A stretch of 23,465 bases of DNA, taken from contig NZ_CALLVP010000120.1 of NCBI RefSeq assembly GCF_938010505.1, positions 1-23,465 on the forward strand, read 5' to 3'. The notes under the pieces are model-generated. The model did no database searches. It was not told the origin of the DNA and was given only the letters and a program-made list of their open reading frames with translations. The translations under genes and the position numbers were made by a program. Of the stretch, positions 1 to 8,139 are shown one piece after another. The first letter of the stretch is position 1; every line of letters starts with the position of its first letter. The stretch is from an uncultured Veillonella sp. (GTDB lineage Bacteria; Bacillota; Negativicutes; Veillonellales; Veillonellaceae).

Positions 1-775
1 AATCAACGGGGAATAATAGTCCCATAATAGTTCCACTATGAGCGATGATTGTTCCCACACTATTATAAAAATTACCTATATCGTGAAAGTCATATAAATT
101 GGGTTTATATAAGATACGCTGATTACCAAAGGCACTTAATGTAGCGGCTTGGCCTATGAGCTTTATATCATGCGTAGCAAGACCTCGTTTAAATAAATCT
201 AGGGACTCTTGTATTATCGGTTCTTTTTCTAAAATTTTATTATGTAAATCTGCTTGCTTATTAAAGCTAACCGTATCAATGCTACCGCCTTCATCAAAGA
301 CAAGTATTTTTAAAGGTGGACACATACCTAATGGTTGAGAGATAGTACCTTTAATATAATCAAATTGAGTTACTCCTTGATGAAAAGAGGCATCCGTAGG
401 CTCTACAGATAGACAAATTTGCTCAAGTTCTTTTAAAGATAAATCATAATCCATAGCCAAGGCCGTAGCCATAGCTGTCACTGAAATATCTGCCGAACTT
501 GAAGCCATGCCCTTTCCTTGCAGAATATCAGATCTTACATACACAGGCGGACAAATCTGATCTTTCTTTTTTTGTTGGATCAAATCTTGTACTAGCTTAT
601 GAGCTTGAGCAGATTTTGGTTGAAGTGCACAATAGGTTTTAGAAAAAGGATGTATTACATTACTTAATGCGTAGGAGTATCGGTTAATAGGACAAGTCAC
701 TAAAAATGATTGTCCATCAATAGAACCTTGTAGAAATTCCCCGCATGTACCTGGGGCTCTTACATAATAGGTCAC
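1..775 (-). CDS. pduX: PduX-like L-threonine kinase (GHMP family), 3' end outside window
   Basis: Predicted to phosphorylate L-threonine with ATP to O-phosphothreonine, the source of the (R)-1-aminopropan-2-ol phosphate arm of cobalamin. The 258 visible codons carry the GHMP pattern: a PduX-like N-terminus RAPGTCGEFLQG (residues 6-17), the glycine/serine-rich ATP loop GKGMASSSADIS (87-98), FDEGGSIDTVSFN in mid-protein, and the C-terminal motif AHSGTIMGLLF near the window edge. The family is about 300 residues, so roughly 40 are missing. The start is a GTG at 773-775, six bases after AAGGAG; an ATG one base upstream is out of frame and followed at once by a stop. It lies 74 bp behind cobS, on the same strand, at the end of a cobalamin operon. 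The family assignment is from motifs; that threonine rather than another alcohol is the substrate is inferred from PduX likeness and context. Confidence 0.85.
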   Translation of the reverse strand, partial: MTYYVRAPGTCGEFLQGSIDGQSFLVTCPINRYSYALSNVIHPFSKTYCALQPKSAQAHKLVQDLIQQKKKDQICPPVYVRSDILQGKGMASSSADISVTAMATALAMDYDLSLKELEQICLSVEPTDASFHQGVTQFDYIKGTISQPLGMCPPLKILVFDEGGSIDTVSFNKQADLHNKILEKEPIIQESLDLFKRGLATHDIKLIGQAATLSAFGNQRILYKPNLYDFHDIGNFYNSVGTIIAHSGTIMGLLFPVD

Positions 776-827
776 ATTAAACTCCTTTCACATTAATTAA
801 ATTATAATCTGTAAAATTAATAACAAC

Positions 828-848
828 TTTGATATTTAAAATATCAAA
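828..848. repeat. 21-bp near-perfect palindrome between cobS and the pduX-like gene
   Basis: The arms TTTGATATTT (828-837) and AAATATCAAA (839-848) flank a single A. It starts two bases after the cobS stop codon. As RNA it could form only a weak AU hairpin, and no strong T-run follows on the minus strand. It could be a weak terminator, an RNA-stability element or a protein-binding site; the sequence does not decide. Confidence 0.5.
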
Positions 849-849
849 A

Positions 850-1743
850 TTAGAGCATAATTGGATTACTAGCGACCGTAGCTGATAATAAAGATAAAAT
901 TATGATATATACCAAAATCAATAATACCTCAGTCACTTCTATAACAAATCCATATGTATCACCAGTAGTACCGCCCAGCTCCTTTACAATATAACGGTTT
1001 AGTAATTGGTTGATAATATATGCAATTATCATACTTATAATATTGATTTGAAAAACACCTATCGTAGCATATACTAAGATGCCTATTCCTACCATATAAC
1101 CTACATCAGGTACTGCAAAGATTGCATATGCACCATATAAAAGTGAATATAATACTAAACCGATCAATAGTAATACGATAGGCATAAAAAACGTAGATAT
1201 TGTATTGTAAGTAATGACATGTTTAGGTGCAAAATTGGCAAAAGCAGCGCCCATCCCCTGTTCTCTCGCATACGGATAAGAGCGAATACTAAAAACCATG
1301 GACCAACGGCTCATTAATGGCATCATAATGAGAACCATAGGTATGATCTCAGGATTAGGAATTGAAGCTAATAGTTGCCATTTTAAAAGTGTAACAAATA
1401 CAAAAGCAACCACCCCAAAAGAGCCTATACGGCTGTCTTTCATGATTTCTAGTTTACGTTCTCTGTCACGTCCAGAAAATAAACCATCACTAGTATCCAT
1501 TAAGCCATCAGCGTGCAGGCCGCCAGTCAATAAAAACTCAGCTACTACGATGATTAACATCAATGGCATAATTGGAATAAATGGCGATAATACGCCATAC
1601 AATATAGCTAATATGAGTCCAATAATAAGGCCTACATAAGGAAAGGCCACTACCGATTTACCAAAGTCCTCTACAGACCATTCATTTTGATTTACAAGTT
1701 TTAAGCGCGTTAAAAATTGTAATGCTATAAAAAAAGGTGTCAT
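850..1743 (-). CDS. cobS: Adenosylcobinamide-GDP ribazoletransferase (cobalamin synthase)
   Basis: Joins adenosylcobinamide-GDP to alpha-ribazole (or its phosphate) to close the nucleotide loop of cobalamin; an integral membrane enzyme. The 297-residue protein is strongly hydrophobic with several membrane segments. It carries the family signature GGLHADGLMDTSDGLF (residues 74-89) followed by a charged stretch (GRDRERKLEIMKDSRIGSFG), which is the active-site region of the CobS family. Length is slightly above the usual 250 or so. The start ATG shares one base with the cbiB stop (TAATG), indicating translational coupling. The order cobU-cobQ-cbiB-cobS covers consecutive late steps of the pathway. 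The assignment is secure. Confidence 0.95.
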   Translation of the reverse strand: MTPFFIALQFLTRLKLVNQNEWSVEDFGKSVVAFPYVGLIIGLILAILYGVLSPFIPIMPLMLIIVVAEFLLTGGLHADGLMDTSDGLFSGRDRERKLEIMKDSRIGSFGVVAFVFVTLLKWQLLASIPNPEIIPMVLIMMPLMSRWSMVFSIRSYPYAREQGMGAAFANFAPKHVITYNTISTFFMPIVLLLIGLVLYSLLYGAYAIFAVPDVGYMVGIGILVYATIGVFQINIISMIIAYIINQLLNRYIVKELGGTTGDTYGFVIEVTEVLLILVYIIILSLLSATVASNPIML

Positions 1744-2735
1744 TATACATTCATCCCATAAGTAATGGCTGTACTAATGATGACCATTAGTATAGTCGTA
1801 ACATACATCATATAAATAGTTCGTGTAATATGGTTTCGATTCAACCTTTCAATAGGGTCACCCATATATTCGCGAAAGGTCATTTTTTTGAAATATTGAT
1901 TGTAACCACCTAAGCGAATATGTAAAGCTCCTGCAACTGGTGCTTCTGCGTAACCACCATTAGGGCTTGGATGTTTCTTAGCATCGCGCAAACCAATTTG
2001 GACCGCTTTTTTTGCATCAAACCGTAAAATAAAAGCAGAAATTACAAGTAATACAAACGTAAGTCTTGCAGGAATCCAATTTAATATATCATCAAAGCGT
2101 GCAGCTACGCGACCAAAGTACAAGTACTTTTGATTTTTATAGCCCAACATAGAATCCATAGTATTAGCAGTTCTATAAAGAATAGCCCCTACAGGACCAC
2201 CGATAATAAAAAAGAATAAGGGCGCAATTATGCCATCTACAGTATTTTCCGCAATAGTTTCTACTGTAGCACGAGTAATTTCACTTTCATCTAGGTCTTC
2301 AGTATCACGTCCCACAATCCATGATAAACGTTTACGAGCTTCTACGATATTACCTTGTTTTATTAACTGACTAATTGTAAAGCCTGCACCAGCCAATGAA
2401 CGTGGAGAAATGGCAATGTAAAGGATTACTACTTCTAGAGCGTAGTATACCCACTCATGTATTACTCCACCTAGCCATAATAGTAAAGATATTATGATAT
2501 ATACAGATACAAGAATTAAACCTACTGCAATGCCACCGTACCACAATTTCTTCGTATCATTATCAGTATCCTTATAAAGAACAGCTTCAAAAAAGGATAT
2601 TATACGGCCAATAATGGCAACGGGATGGTATTTGCTATTAGGATCCCCAATGATTATATCCAATAGAAATGCTAAGACTGGTACACACACAAAGCTATAC
2701 TTTGAAAACCAGTGAAAAATTGCTAAATGTTCCAT
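1743..2735 (-). CDS. cbiB: Adenosylcobinamide-phosphate synthase CbiB/CobD
   Basis: Condenses adenosylcobyric acid with (R)-1-aminopropan-2-ol O-phosphate to give adenosylcobinamide phosphate; membrane-bound. The 330-residue protein starts with a hydrophobic segment containing the family hallmark DIIIGDPNSKYHPVAIIG (residues 26-43). It also has ATVETIAENTVDGIIAPLFF, the following GAILYRTANTMDSMLGY, and a C-terminal HPSPNGGYAEAPVAGAL, all characteristic of CbiB. GGAGA precedes the ATG. It sits 12 bp after cobQ and runs into cobS by one base. The symbol cbiB is used to avoid confusion with the Salmonella cobD decarboxylase. The decarboxylase that feeds it is not in the window. Confidence 0.95.
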   Translation of the reverse strand: MEHLAIFHWFSKYSFVCVPVLAFLLDIIIGDPNSKYHPVAIIGRIISFFEAVLYKDTDNDTKKLWYGGIAVGLILVSVYIIISLLLWLGGVIHEWVYYALEVVILYIAISPRSLAGAGFTISQLIKQGNIVEARKRLSWIVGRDTEDLDESEITRATVETIAENTVDGIIAPLFFFIIGGPVGAILYRTANTMDSMLGYKNQKYLYFGRVAARFDDILNWIPARLTFVLLVISAFILRFDAKKAVQIGLRDAKKHPSPNGGYAEAPVAGALHIRLGGYNQYFKKMTFREYMGDPIERLNRNHITRTIYMMYVTTILMVIISTAITYGMNV

Positions 2736-2747
2736 ATATCTCCTCTA

Positions 2748-4265
2748 CTATCCCAAGGTAGACATAATATAATCCATATCTAAATGTTCCTCCACAATAT
2801 CAGCTAAGCGATTATATGCCGTATTTTTATGGTCAAAATAATGGAATACTACATCTAATGGTTGTAAGCCTTTACGTTCACGTAATTGATTGATAATAAA
2901 TCGTCTGAATTCGTCATTATCAAATACACCGTGAATATATGTGCCCATTACTTGGTGATTGCCATCAATAAAACCATCGATAACATTTACAGTCTCTTCA
3001 CTGCGACTTGTAATTGTAAAGCAACGAGACACTGAATCTACTAATGGTGTAGTATCACCCATATGAATTTCATAGCCTACTAAATTTTCACCTGTGAAAG
3101 TACCATTTAAGAACTGTAAATTAGAAACATTAAATTGTACTTGATGGGTAGTTTTTTGATCCTTCATTGTCGTGGAGGATTCAACAAGGCCAAGTCCTTC
3201 GATTTCCTCGATATCTCCTTCCATATGATGCGGATCATAAATAGTTTTACCTAACATTTGGTTACCGCCACAAATACCGATAACAGGTATACCTTGGGCA
3301 GCTAATTTTTTTATTTCATCAGCAAAGCCCGTATCACGTAAATACGTCAAGTCGGCCAATGTATTTTTAGAACCTGGTAAAATGATTAAATCTGGCTTTC
3401 CAATAACATCTCCAGGGCCTACAAAACGAACTGATACATCTGGCTCATAGTTAAGTGCATCAAAGTCTGTAAAATTTGAGATTTTAGGTGTTTGCATAAC
3501 TACAACTTGAATATCTTTAGACCCACTATTGCGTTTGTGCTCTAATGCAACGGAATCTTCTTCATCGATATCAAGGTTTTCAATGGCAGGAATAACACCC
3601 ACCACTTTTTTACCTGTTTTATCTTCAATGAATCTAAGAGCTGGTTCTAATAGTTTGATATCACCGCGGAATTTATTGATAACGATGCCTTTGATAAGAT
3701 CGCGTTCTTCTGGTTCTAATAGTTCTAAAGTACCAACAATAGATGCAATAGCACCACCACGGTCTATATCTGCAATAAGATATACTGGAGCTTGAGTCAT
3801 TTTAGCAATACGCATATTTACAATGTCATTTGCTTTTAAGTTAACTTCTGCAGGGCTACCAGCACCTTCGATAACCATCATATCAAAATTTGAGTCTAAG
3901 AAGTCGATAGATTCTTTAACCTTATCTAAAGCGGTTAGAGAATATTTAGTATGATATTCTTTAGCACTATATACACCAACAGGTTTTCCCATCAATACAA
4001 CTTGAGACGATTGATTACCTGTAGGTTTTAATAAAACAGGATTCATTTGAACAATTGGATCAATGCCAGCTGCTTCGGCTTGAGCTACTTGAGCACGACC
4101 AATTTCATCGCCCCATTTTGTCACATAAGAATTGAGGGCCATATTTTGTGCTTTAAAAGGAACAGTCTTAAAACCTTTTCTATAAAAGATACGGCATAAT
4201 GCAGTACAAAGAATACTTTTACCTACATTAGAGCTCGTCCCTTGAAACATTATTTTCTTAGCCAT
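2748..4265 (-). CDS. cobQ: Cobyric acid synthase (glutamine-hydrolysing)
   Basis: Amidates side chains b, d, e and g of adenosylcobyrinic acid a,c-diamide using glutamine and ATP; cytosolic. The 505-residue length is typical. The N-terminal half is a dethiobiotin-synthetase-like P-loop domain: FQGTSSNVGKS at residues 7-17, then FKAQNMALNSYVT. The C-terminal half is a class I glutamine amidotransferase domain with the nucleophile Cys332 in VIGICGGNQMLG and the catalytic His445 in GTYIHGVFDN. The start ATG overlaps the end of cobU by 8 bp. Also known as cbiP. No missing residues seen. Confidence 0.96.
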   Translation of the reverse strand: MAKKIMFQGTSSNVGKSILCTALCRIFYRKGFKTVPFKAQNMALNSYVTKWGDEIGRAQVAQAEAAGIDPIVQMNPVLLKPTGNQSSQVVLMGKPVGVYSAKEYHTKYSLTALDKVKESIDFLDSNFDMMVIEGAGSPAEVNLKANDIVNMRIAKMTQAPVYLIADIDRGGAIASIVGTLELLEPEERDLIKGIVINKFRGDIKLLEPALRFIEDKTGKKVVGVIPAIENLDIDEEDSVALEHKRNSGSKDIQVVVMQTPKISNFTDFDALNYEPDVSVRFVGPGDVIGKPDLIILPGSKNTLADLTYLRDTGFADEIKKLAAQGIPVIGICGGNQMLGKTIYDPHHMEGDIEEIEGLGLVESSTTMKDQKTTHQVQFNVSNLQFLNGTFTGENLVGYEIHMGDTTPLVDSVSRCFTITSRSEETVNVIDGFIDGNHQVMGTYIHGVFDNDEFRRFIINQLRERKGLQPLDVVFHYFDHKNTAYNRLADIVEEHLDMDYIMSTLG

Positions 4266-4836
4266 TTATATGAACCTCCTGTGATTTCAATTCAATGGTA
4301 ACACCACTAATTGTTAAATAGAGTTTATCTGCAACAGAAGCTACTGCTCGATTCACGCGACCAGCAATATCTCTAAAATATCTAGCCAGTTTATTATCCG
4401 GCACGATACCTAAACCAATTTCATTGGTCACAAATATAACAGTTTTACCTTCACATGATTTTATCGAGTCTAATAAAAGGTTTAGCTCTGAAAGTATTGT
4501 CTGTTCTAACCGATTGGCATCTTCTTGGCCACGAATGGATCCATGAGCCATCATGTGGTTGGTAGTAAACATTGTTAAACAATCTATAAGAATTACATCT
4601 GCTGATTTACTAATATTTTCCCATTCATCAGCTAAATGTAAAGGTACTTCAAAATTATTCCATATTTCTCCACGTCGCTCTTGATGTTTTTTGATGCGAT
4701 CCACCATTTCCTCATCAAAAGCTTGGCTCGTAGCTACATAAGCTTTTAAACCTTTTGTAGCCAGTGCTAAACGTTCAGCAAATTCACTTTTTCCACTACG
4801 TGCCCCACCGGAACACAATATAATTTGTGATTTCAT
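4258..4836 (-). CDS. cobU: Bifunctional adenosylcobinamide kinase / adenosylcobinamide-phosphate guanylyltransferase
   Basis: Phosphorylates adenosylcobinamide and transfers GMP from GTP to make adenosylcobinamide-GDP, the substrate of CobS. The P-loop GGARSGKS is at residues 10-17. A KKHQERRGEIWNNFEVP segment, around the guanylylated histidine region of CobU, follows, then LIDCLTMFTTN and the C-terminal TNEIGLGIVPDNKLARYFRD block. I chose the ATG at 4834-4836, which has AGGTG five bases upstream; a TTG 15 bases further up is possible but lacks a ribosome site. The resulting 192 residues fit the family. It appears to be the first gene of the operon, with only 63 bp to the divergent gene at 4900. 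No cobalamin riboswitch is recognisable in that gap. Confidence 0.94.
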   Translation of the reverse strand: MKSQIILCSGGARSGKSEFAERLALATKGLKAYVATSQAFDEEMVDRIKKHQERRGEIWNNFEVPLHLADEWENISKSADVILIDCLTMFTTNHMMAHGSIRGQEDANRLEQTILSELNLLLDSIKSCEGKTVIFVTNEIGLGIVPDNKLARYFRDIAGRVNRAVASVADKLYLTISGVTIELKSQEVHING

Positions 4837-4899
4837 AATGCACCTATACAAGAATTTATAATTTCAGTATCATTATAAGTATAACAAAGGAGCGATACT

Positions 4900-5235
4900 A
4901 TGGAAATTATGAATATGAAACTAAAAATGATGGCTACTCTATGGGATAACACATATCGTGTTGCCATCGATGACGGGCAAGGTAAATATATTGGTACTGC
5001 CCGAGTAGTAGTGAATGTTCCACTGCCACCAGAGGCTTTACCTGAAAATGCACCTCAAGTTGAAGCACAACTCTTAGTGTTAGTTGAAAACTTTGATTTC
5101 GGCGCTGATAAAATCATAAACTTTGAAACAACCTTAGCCGATTTATTAAGAGAAAAATTTCGTTATGAAATTCCTCATATCTTCTTCTACTATCCTAGCC
5201 CTCAAGATGTTTTAAACCAAACAATATCACAATAA
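4900..5235 (+). CDS. Small protein of unknown function divergent from the cobalamin operon
   Basis: I do not recognise this family. The 111-residue product is acidic to neutral with no signal peptide, no obvious membrane segment and no cysteine, so probably a small cytosolic globular protein. The N-terminus is methionine-rich (MEIMNMKLKMMATLWDNTYR). The middle, with GKYIGTARVVVNVPLPPEAL and QVEAQLLVLVENFDFG, alternates like beta strands. The end is aromatic and proline-rich (PHIFFYYPSPQD). AAAGGAG (4886-4892) lies seven bases before the ATG, which together with clean codon use and its own downstream terminator supports a real gene. It is divergent from cobU and convergent with the adenosyltransferase gene. 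A link to cobalamin is only a neighbourhood guess. Confidence 0.75.
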   Translation: MEIMNMKLKMMATLWDNTYRVAIDDGQGKYIGTARVVVNVPLPPEALPENAPQVEAQLLVLVENFDFGADKIINFETTLADLLREKFRYEIPHIFFYYPSPQDVLNQTISQ

Positions 5236-5249
5236 GGTCTATAACGAGC

Positions 5250-5280
5250 AAAAAGCTATGTAAAATACATAGCTTTTTTT
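5250..5280. terminator. Bidirectional intrinsic terminator
   Basis: GCTATGTA (5255-5262) pairs with TACATAGC (5266-5273) around an AAA loop. The stem is extended by A5 on the left and T7 on the right, so it can act in both directions. It lies between the convergent ends of the 4900 gene and the adenosyltransferase gene. Confidence 0.85.
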
Positions 5281-5282
5281 GT

Positions 5283-5798
5283 TTATTCAGCTCCAAGTTC
5301 TTCTTCTACACGACACAAGATAAAACAAAGGTCGGATAGACGGTTTAAGTATTTTAAATTAGACTCGTGAACACTTTCACCAGCGTCTAACACACGCCAT
5401 AAATCGCGTTCAGCACGACGTGTTATTGTTCTTGCTACATGTAAATAAGCAGAAGATTGTTTTTCACCTGGAATAACAAAACTAGATAAAGGTTCTAACT
5501 TTTCATCAAATCGGTCGATAACCTTTTCTAAATGTTTTACATGTTGCTCAGTGATTACGGGAGCAACATTTAAACTAGCAATATCAGCCATTAAAATCCA
5601 TAAATTGCGCTCAATATCGTATAACTCAGCGGCAACACGTGGATTTTCAGCATAAGCGCGAGCCAATCCTAAAAAAGCTTGTAATTCATCGATTGTACCA
5701 TAAGCTTCTACGCGTAAAGATGATTTCTGTACACGTTCGCCTGTGTATAAACCAGTTGTACCAGCATCACCTGTTTTTGTATAAACGCTACTTGCCAT
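5283..5798 (-). CDS. PduO-type ATP:cob(I)alamin adenosyltransferase
   Basis: Transfers the 5'-deoxyadenosyl group of ATP to cob(I)alamin, making coenzyme B12; cytosolic and usually trimeric. The N-terminus SSVYTKTGDAGTTGLYTGER, followed by RVEAYGTIDELQAFLG, is the ATP-binding signature of the PduO/MMAB family. ARTITRRAERDLW and LKYLNRLSDLCFILCR later in the protein complete the pattern. I set the start at the ATG 5796-5798 because AGGAGGT lies six bases upstream, giving 171 residues; an in-frame ATG 24 bases earlier lacks such a site. It is last in htpX > ndk > this gene, separate from the main cobalamin operon, so adenosylation may be expressed independently of synthesis. Different from the unrelated CobA/BtuR type. 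Confidence 0.93.
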   Translation of the reverse strand: MASSVYTKTGDAGTTGLYTGERVQKSSLRVEAYGTIDELQAFLGLARAYAENPRVAAELYDIERNLWILMADIASLNVAPVITEQHVKHLEKVIDRFDEKLEPLSSFVIPGEKQSSAYLHVARTITRRAERDLWRVLDAGESVHESNLKYLNRLSDLCFILCRVEEELGAE

Positions 5799-5861
5799 AT
5801 GATTACCTCCTATAAATGACATGGATGTAGAGATAAAAGCTAAAGGATCCCAACCTTGAGA

Positions 5862-6269
5862 TTATTTGTATTCAGGGAACCAAAGATGAATTTCACGAGC
5901 AGCGGCTTCTGGAGAATCAGAAGCATGTACTACGTTAGCATCCATTGTTAGGGCATAGTCACCACGAATACTACCAGGGGCAGCATCTACAGGATTTGTC
6001 GCCCCATTTAAAGCACGTACGGATACAATTGCGTTCTCACCAGCTAACACAAAAGCAAGAACTGGTCCTGATGTAATAAAATCAACTAATTCACCAAAGA
6101 ATGGTTTTTCCTTATGTTCTGCATAATGTTCTTCCGCTAATTCACGAGGTACTTGTAAGAGTTTTAATGCTTTAATAACAAGGCCTTTACGTTCATAACG
6201 GCTAAGAATTTCACCACTTAATTGACGTTTAACTGCATCTGGTTTAATTAAAACTAATGTTTCTTGCAT
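5862..6269 (-). CDS. ndk: Nucleoside diphosphate kinase
   Basis: Balances nucleoside triphosphate pools by ping-pong phosphate transfer through a phosphohistidine. The 135-residue length is typical. Family motifs run from TLVLIKPDAVKR at the N-terminus to NGATNPVDAAPGSIRGDYAL and the active-site segment NVVHASDSPEAA, with the catalytic histidine at about residue 115. The residue after that histidine is alanine where most family members have glycine, a mild variation. GGAGGG precedes the ATG. It lies 22 bp after htpX and 63 bp before the adenosyltransferase gene, so the three are probably cotranscribed. Confidence 0.97.
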   Translation of the reverse strand: MQETLVLIKPDAVKRQLSGEILSRYERKGLVIKALKLLQVPRELAEEHYAEHKEKPFFGELVDFITSGPVLAFVLAGENAIVSVRALNGATNPVDAAPGSIRGDYALTMDANVVHASDSPEAAAREIHLWFPEYK

Positions 6270-6291
6270 AATACCCTCCAGTAGATACTAA

Positions 6292-7167
6292 TTATAATAT
6301 TGCCTTTTCTTTATACTTTGGATTCATAGCTTGTTTCTTTAACTTTTGAATACGTTCTTCCGTGCGAGGATGAGTACTAAAAAGATTGCTCAAGCTTTCA
6401 CCAAGTCCCATCATAGGGTTAATAATAAACATATGGGCTGTAGCATTACTTGCATTAGGTAATGCACCATGTTTAGAGTAGTAATCAATTTTTGCAAGTG
6501 CAGAAGCCAATGCTAATGGATTGCGGCACATTTCCCCGCCACCCTCATCAGCTAAGAACTCTCGAGCTCGCGAAATACTCATTTGGATAAGTCCTGCCGC
6601 AATAGGGGCAATGATAATCGCACCTATTAAAGCAAGTGGATTAGAACCTTCTCGATCGTCAGAACGGCCAAAAATGGCAGAAAATTGTAAAATTTGTGCA
6701 ATCATGGAAATAGCACCAGCCATCATGGCTGCAATGGTACTAATCAAAGTATCACGATTCTTAACATGAGTCAATTCGTGTGCAAGAACACCTTCTAATT
6801 CTTCATCAGTTAAAAGACGTTGAATACCTTCAGTAACGGCAACAGCTGCGTGACTAGGATTTCTACCTGTTGCAAACGCATTAGGTACTTCGCTCGGAAT
6901 GATATATACCTTTGGCATTGGTAAATTACCATTTTTTGCCAATTGTTCTACCATAGCATATAGTTTTGGATTAGATTGTGCAGTAACTGGTTTAGCATTG
7001 TATTGTGCTAAAACGATCTTATCGCTGTACCAATAAGACATAAAATTCATGCCCATAGATACAACAAACATCATAATCATTCCGCTTCTGCCACCAATCA
7101 TATCACCTAAGGCCACTAAAATGGCCGTTAGAGTCGCTAATAAAAGCGTTGTTTTTATACTATTCAT
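6292..7167 (-). CDS. htpX: HtpX-type membrane zinc metalloprotease
   Basis: M48-family protease of the inner membrane, implicated in turnover of damaged membrane proteins. Two N-terminal membrane segments (about residues 5-45) precede the soluble region. The zinc motif HELTH is at about residues 130-134 (GVLAHELTHVKNRD), followed by two more hydrophobic segments, and SRAREFLADEGG supplies the expected third ligand region. I start at ATG 7165-7167, five bases after GGAGG; a TTG four codons earlier would place the ribosome site inside the gene. The length of 291 is typical. An extended -10 promoter and an inverted repeat lie just upstream. Confidence 0.95.
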   Translation of the reverse strand: MNSIKTTLLLATLTAILVALGDMIGGRSGMIMMFVVSMGMNFMSYWYSDKIVLAQYNAKPVTAQSNPKLYAMVEQLAKNGNLPMPKVYIIPSEVPNAFATGRNPSHAAVAVTEGIQRLLTDEELEGVLAHELTHVKNRDTLISTIAAMMAGAISMIAQILQFSAIFGRSDDREGSNPLALIGAIIIAPIAAGLIQMSISRAREFLADEGGGEMCRNPLALASALAKIDYYSKHGALPNASNATAHMFIINPMMGLGESLSNLFSTHPRTEERIQKLKKQAMNPKYKEKAIL

Positions 7168-7177
7168 AGTTTCCTCC

Positions 7178-7212
7178 AATTATAGTTATGGACTATGCCT
7201 AACACTATAATT
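7178..7212. promoter_or_regulatory. Inverted repeat overlapping the htpX promoter
   Basis: AATTATAGT (7178-7186) and ACTATAATT (7204-7212) form a 9-bp inverted repeat with 17 bases between. The distal arm overlaps the proposed -10 element, and the proximal arm adjoins the htpX ribosome site. This position suits a repressor operator, but no regulator family is recognised. Confidence 0.4.
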
Positions 7213-7218
7213 ATACCA
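7210..7218 (-). promoter_or_regulatory. htpX: Candidate extended -10 promoter for htpX
   Basis: On the minus strand TGG-TATAAT reads as an extended -10 element with a perfect hexamer. It lies about 43 bases upstream of the htpX start, just past the thrB stop. No convincing -35 hexamer is present at the expected distance, which extended -10 promoters tolerate. Confidence 0.5.
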
Positions 7219-7222
7219 CAAA

Positions 7223-8137
7223 CTATATAATTGACGCTCCAGTTACATCAGCCTCTAAGCAATATATTTTATTCTCAATTCCATTCGCCGAAAATACGGC
7301 CCCCATAGCCTTTGCTACTTCTTGCACATGAGCTTTATCTACATAGGCAATCAAGGTAGAACCGGAGCCGCTAATAGTAGCACCGTAAGCACCGGCAACT
7401 TTTGCAGCTTCAAATACTTCATCACAATGAGGAATCAAAGTCTTACGATAAGGCACATGCAAGTTGTCATCTAAGGCAACAGATAAATTACTTAATTGAT
7501 GTGTAATAAGACTTGTTACAAATAAAGATGCATGACTTACGTTTTGAACCGCTTCTTTAAATGGAACATGATTTGGTAACACAGAACGTGCATATTCAGT
7601 AGATACCATAACTTCTGGTACTACAACGGCAAAATGGAGCTCCGAAGGAACAGAAATAACGGTGTTCAACACTTTGTTTTTCAAACCTGTAGCACAACAT
7701 AAATTTCCGTAAATAGCTGGAGCTACATTATCTGGATGACCTTCCATACGATTCGCTATAACTAGTAACTCTTCTTTTGAAAGTGGATTTTTTACTAATG
7801 CATTCGCCAGTAAAAGTCCTCCCACAATAGCCGTACTACTACTACCTAGTCCACGAGATGGAGGAATCAAAGTTTCAGACCGTATATGTCCATATAAAAT
7901 TGGTTCTTGAACAGTAGCAAAAACTTGATCCATCGCAAAGCCAATTAGATTTTTTTTAGGATCTTCAGCGCGCAAAATATCTGCTCCAAATCCTTCAAAA
8001 GTATATGTATATTCTGTAGCATTTTCATCTGGTGTAAAGCTGAATATATTATAAAGATTTAGTGCTAATCCTAAGCAATCAAAACCTGGGCCACAGTTTG
8101 CACTAGTGGCAGGTACTTGTACACGAACAGTATTCAT
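7223..8137 (-). CDS. thrB: Homoserine kinase
   Basis: Phosphorylates L-homoserine to O-phosphohomoserine, the penultimate step of threonine synthesis; cytosolic. This GHMP kinase begins with VRVQVPATSANCGPGFDCLG and has the ATP loop PPSRGLGSSSTAIVGG (residues 92-107). NRMEGHPDNVAPAIYG and the C-terminal GAYGATISGSGSTLIAY complete the family motifs. The 304-residue length is normal. It begins two bases after the hom stop codon, with only a weak GGAAG before the ATG, so its translation probably depends on coupling to hom. Threonine synthase (thrC) is not in the window. Confidence 0.96.
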   Translation of the reverse strand: MNTVRVQVPATSANCGPGFDCLGLALNLYNIFSFTPDENATEYTYTFEGFGADILRAEDPKKNLIGFAMDQVFATVQEPILYGHIRSETLIPPSRGLGSSSTAIVGGLLLANALVKNPLSKEELLVIANRMEGHPDNVAPAIYGNLCCATGLKNKVLNTVISVPSELHFAVVVPEVMVSTEYARSVLPNHVPFKEAVQNVSHASLFVTSLITHQLSNLSVALDDNLHVPYRKTLIPHCDEVFEAAKVAGAYGATISGSGSTLIAYVDKAHVQEVAKAMGAVFSANGIENKIYCLEADVTGASII

Positions 8138-8139
8138 AA

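Noticed and set aside
1298..1639. 113-codon plus-strand frame opposite cobS
   Set aside because: Low-complexity antisense translation of cobS with no ribosome site.
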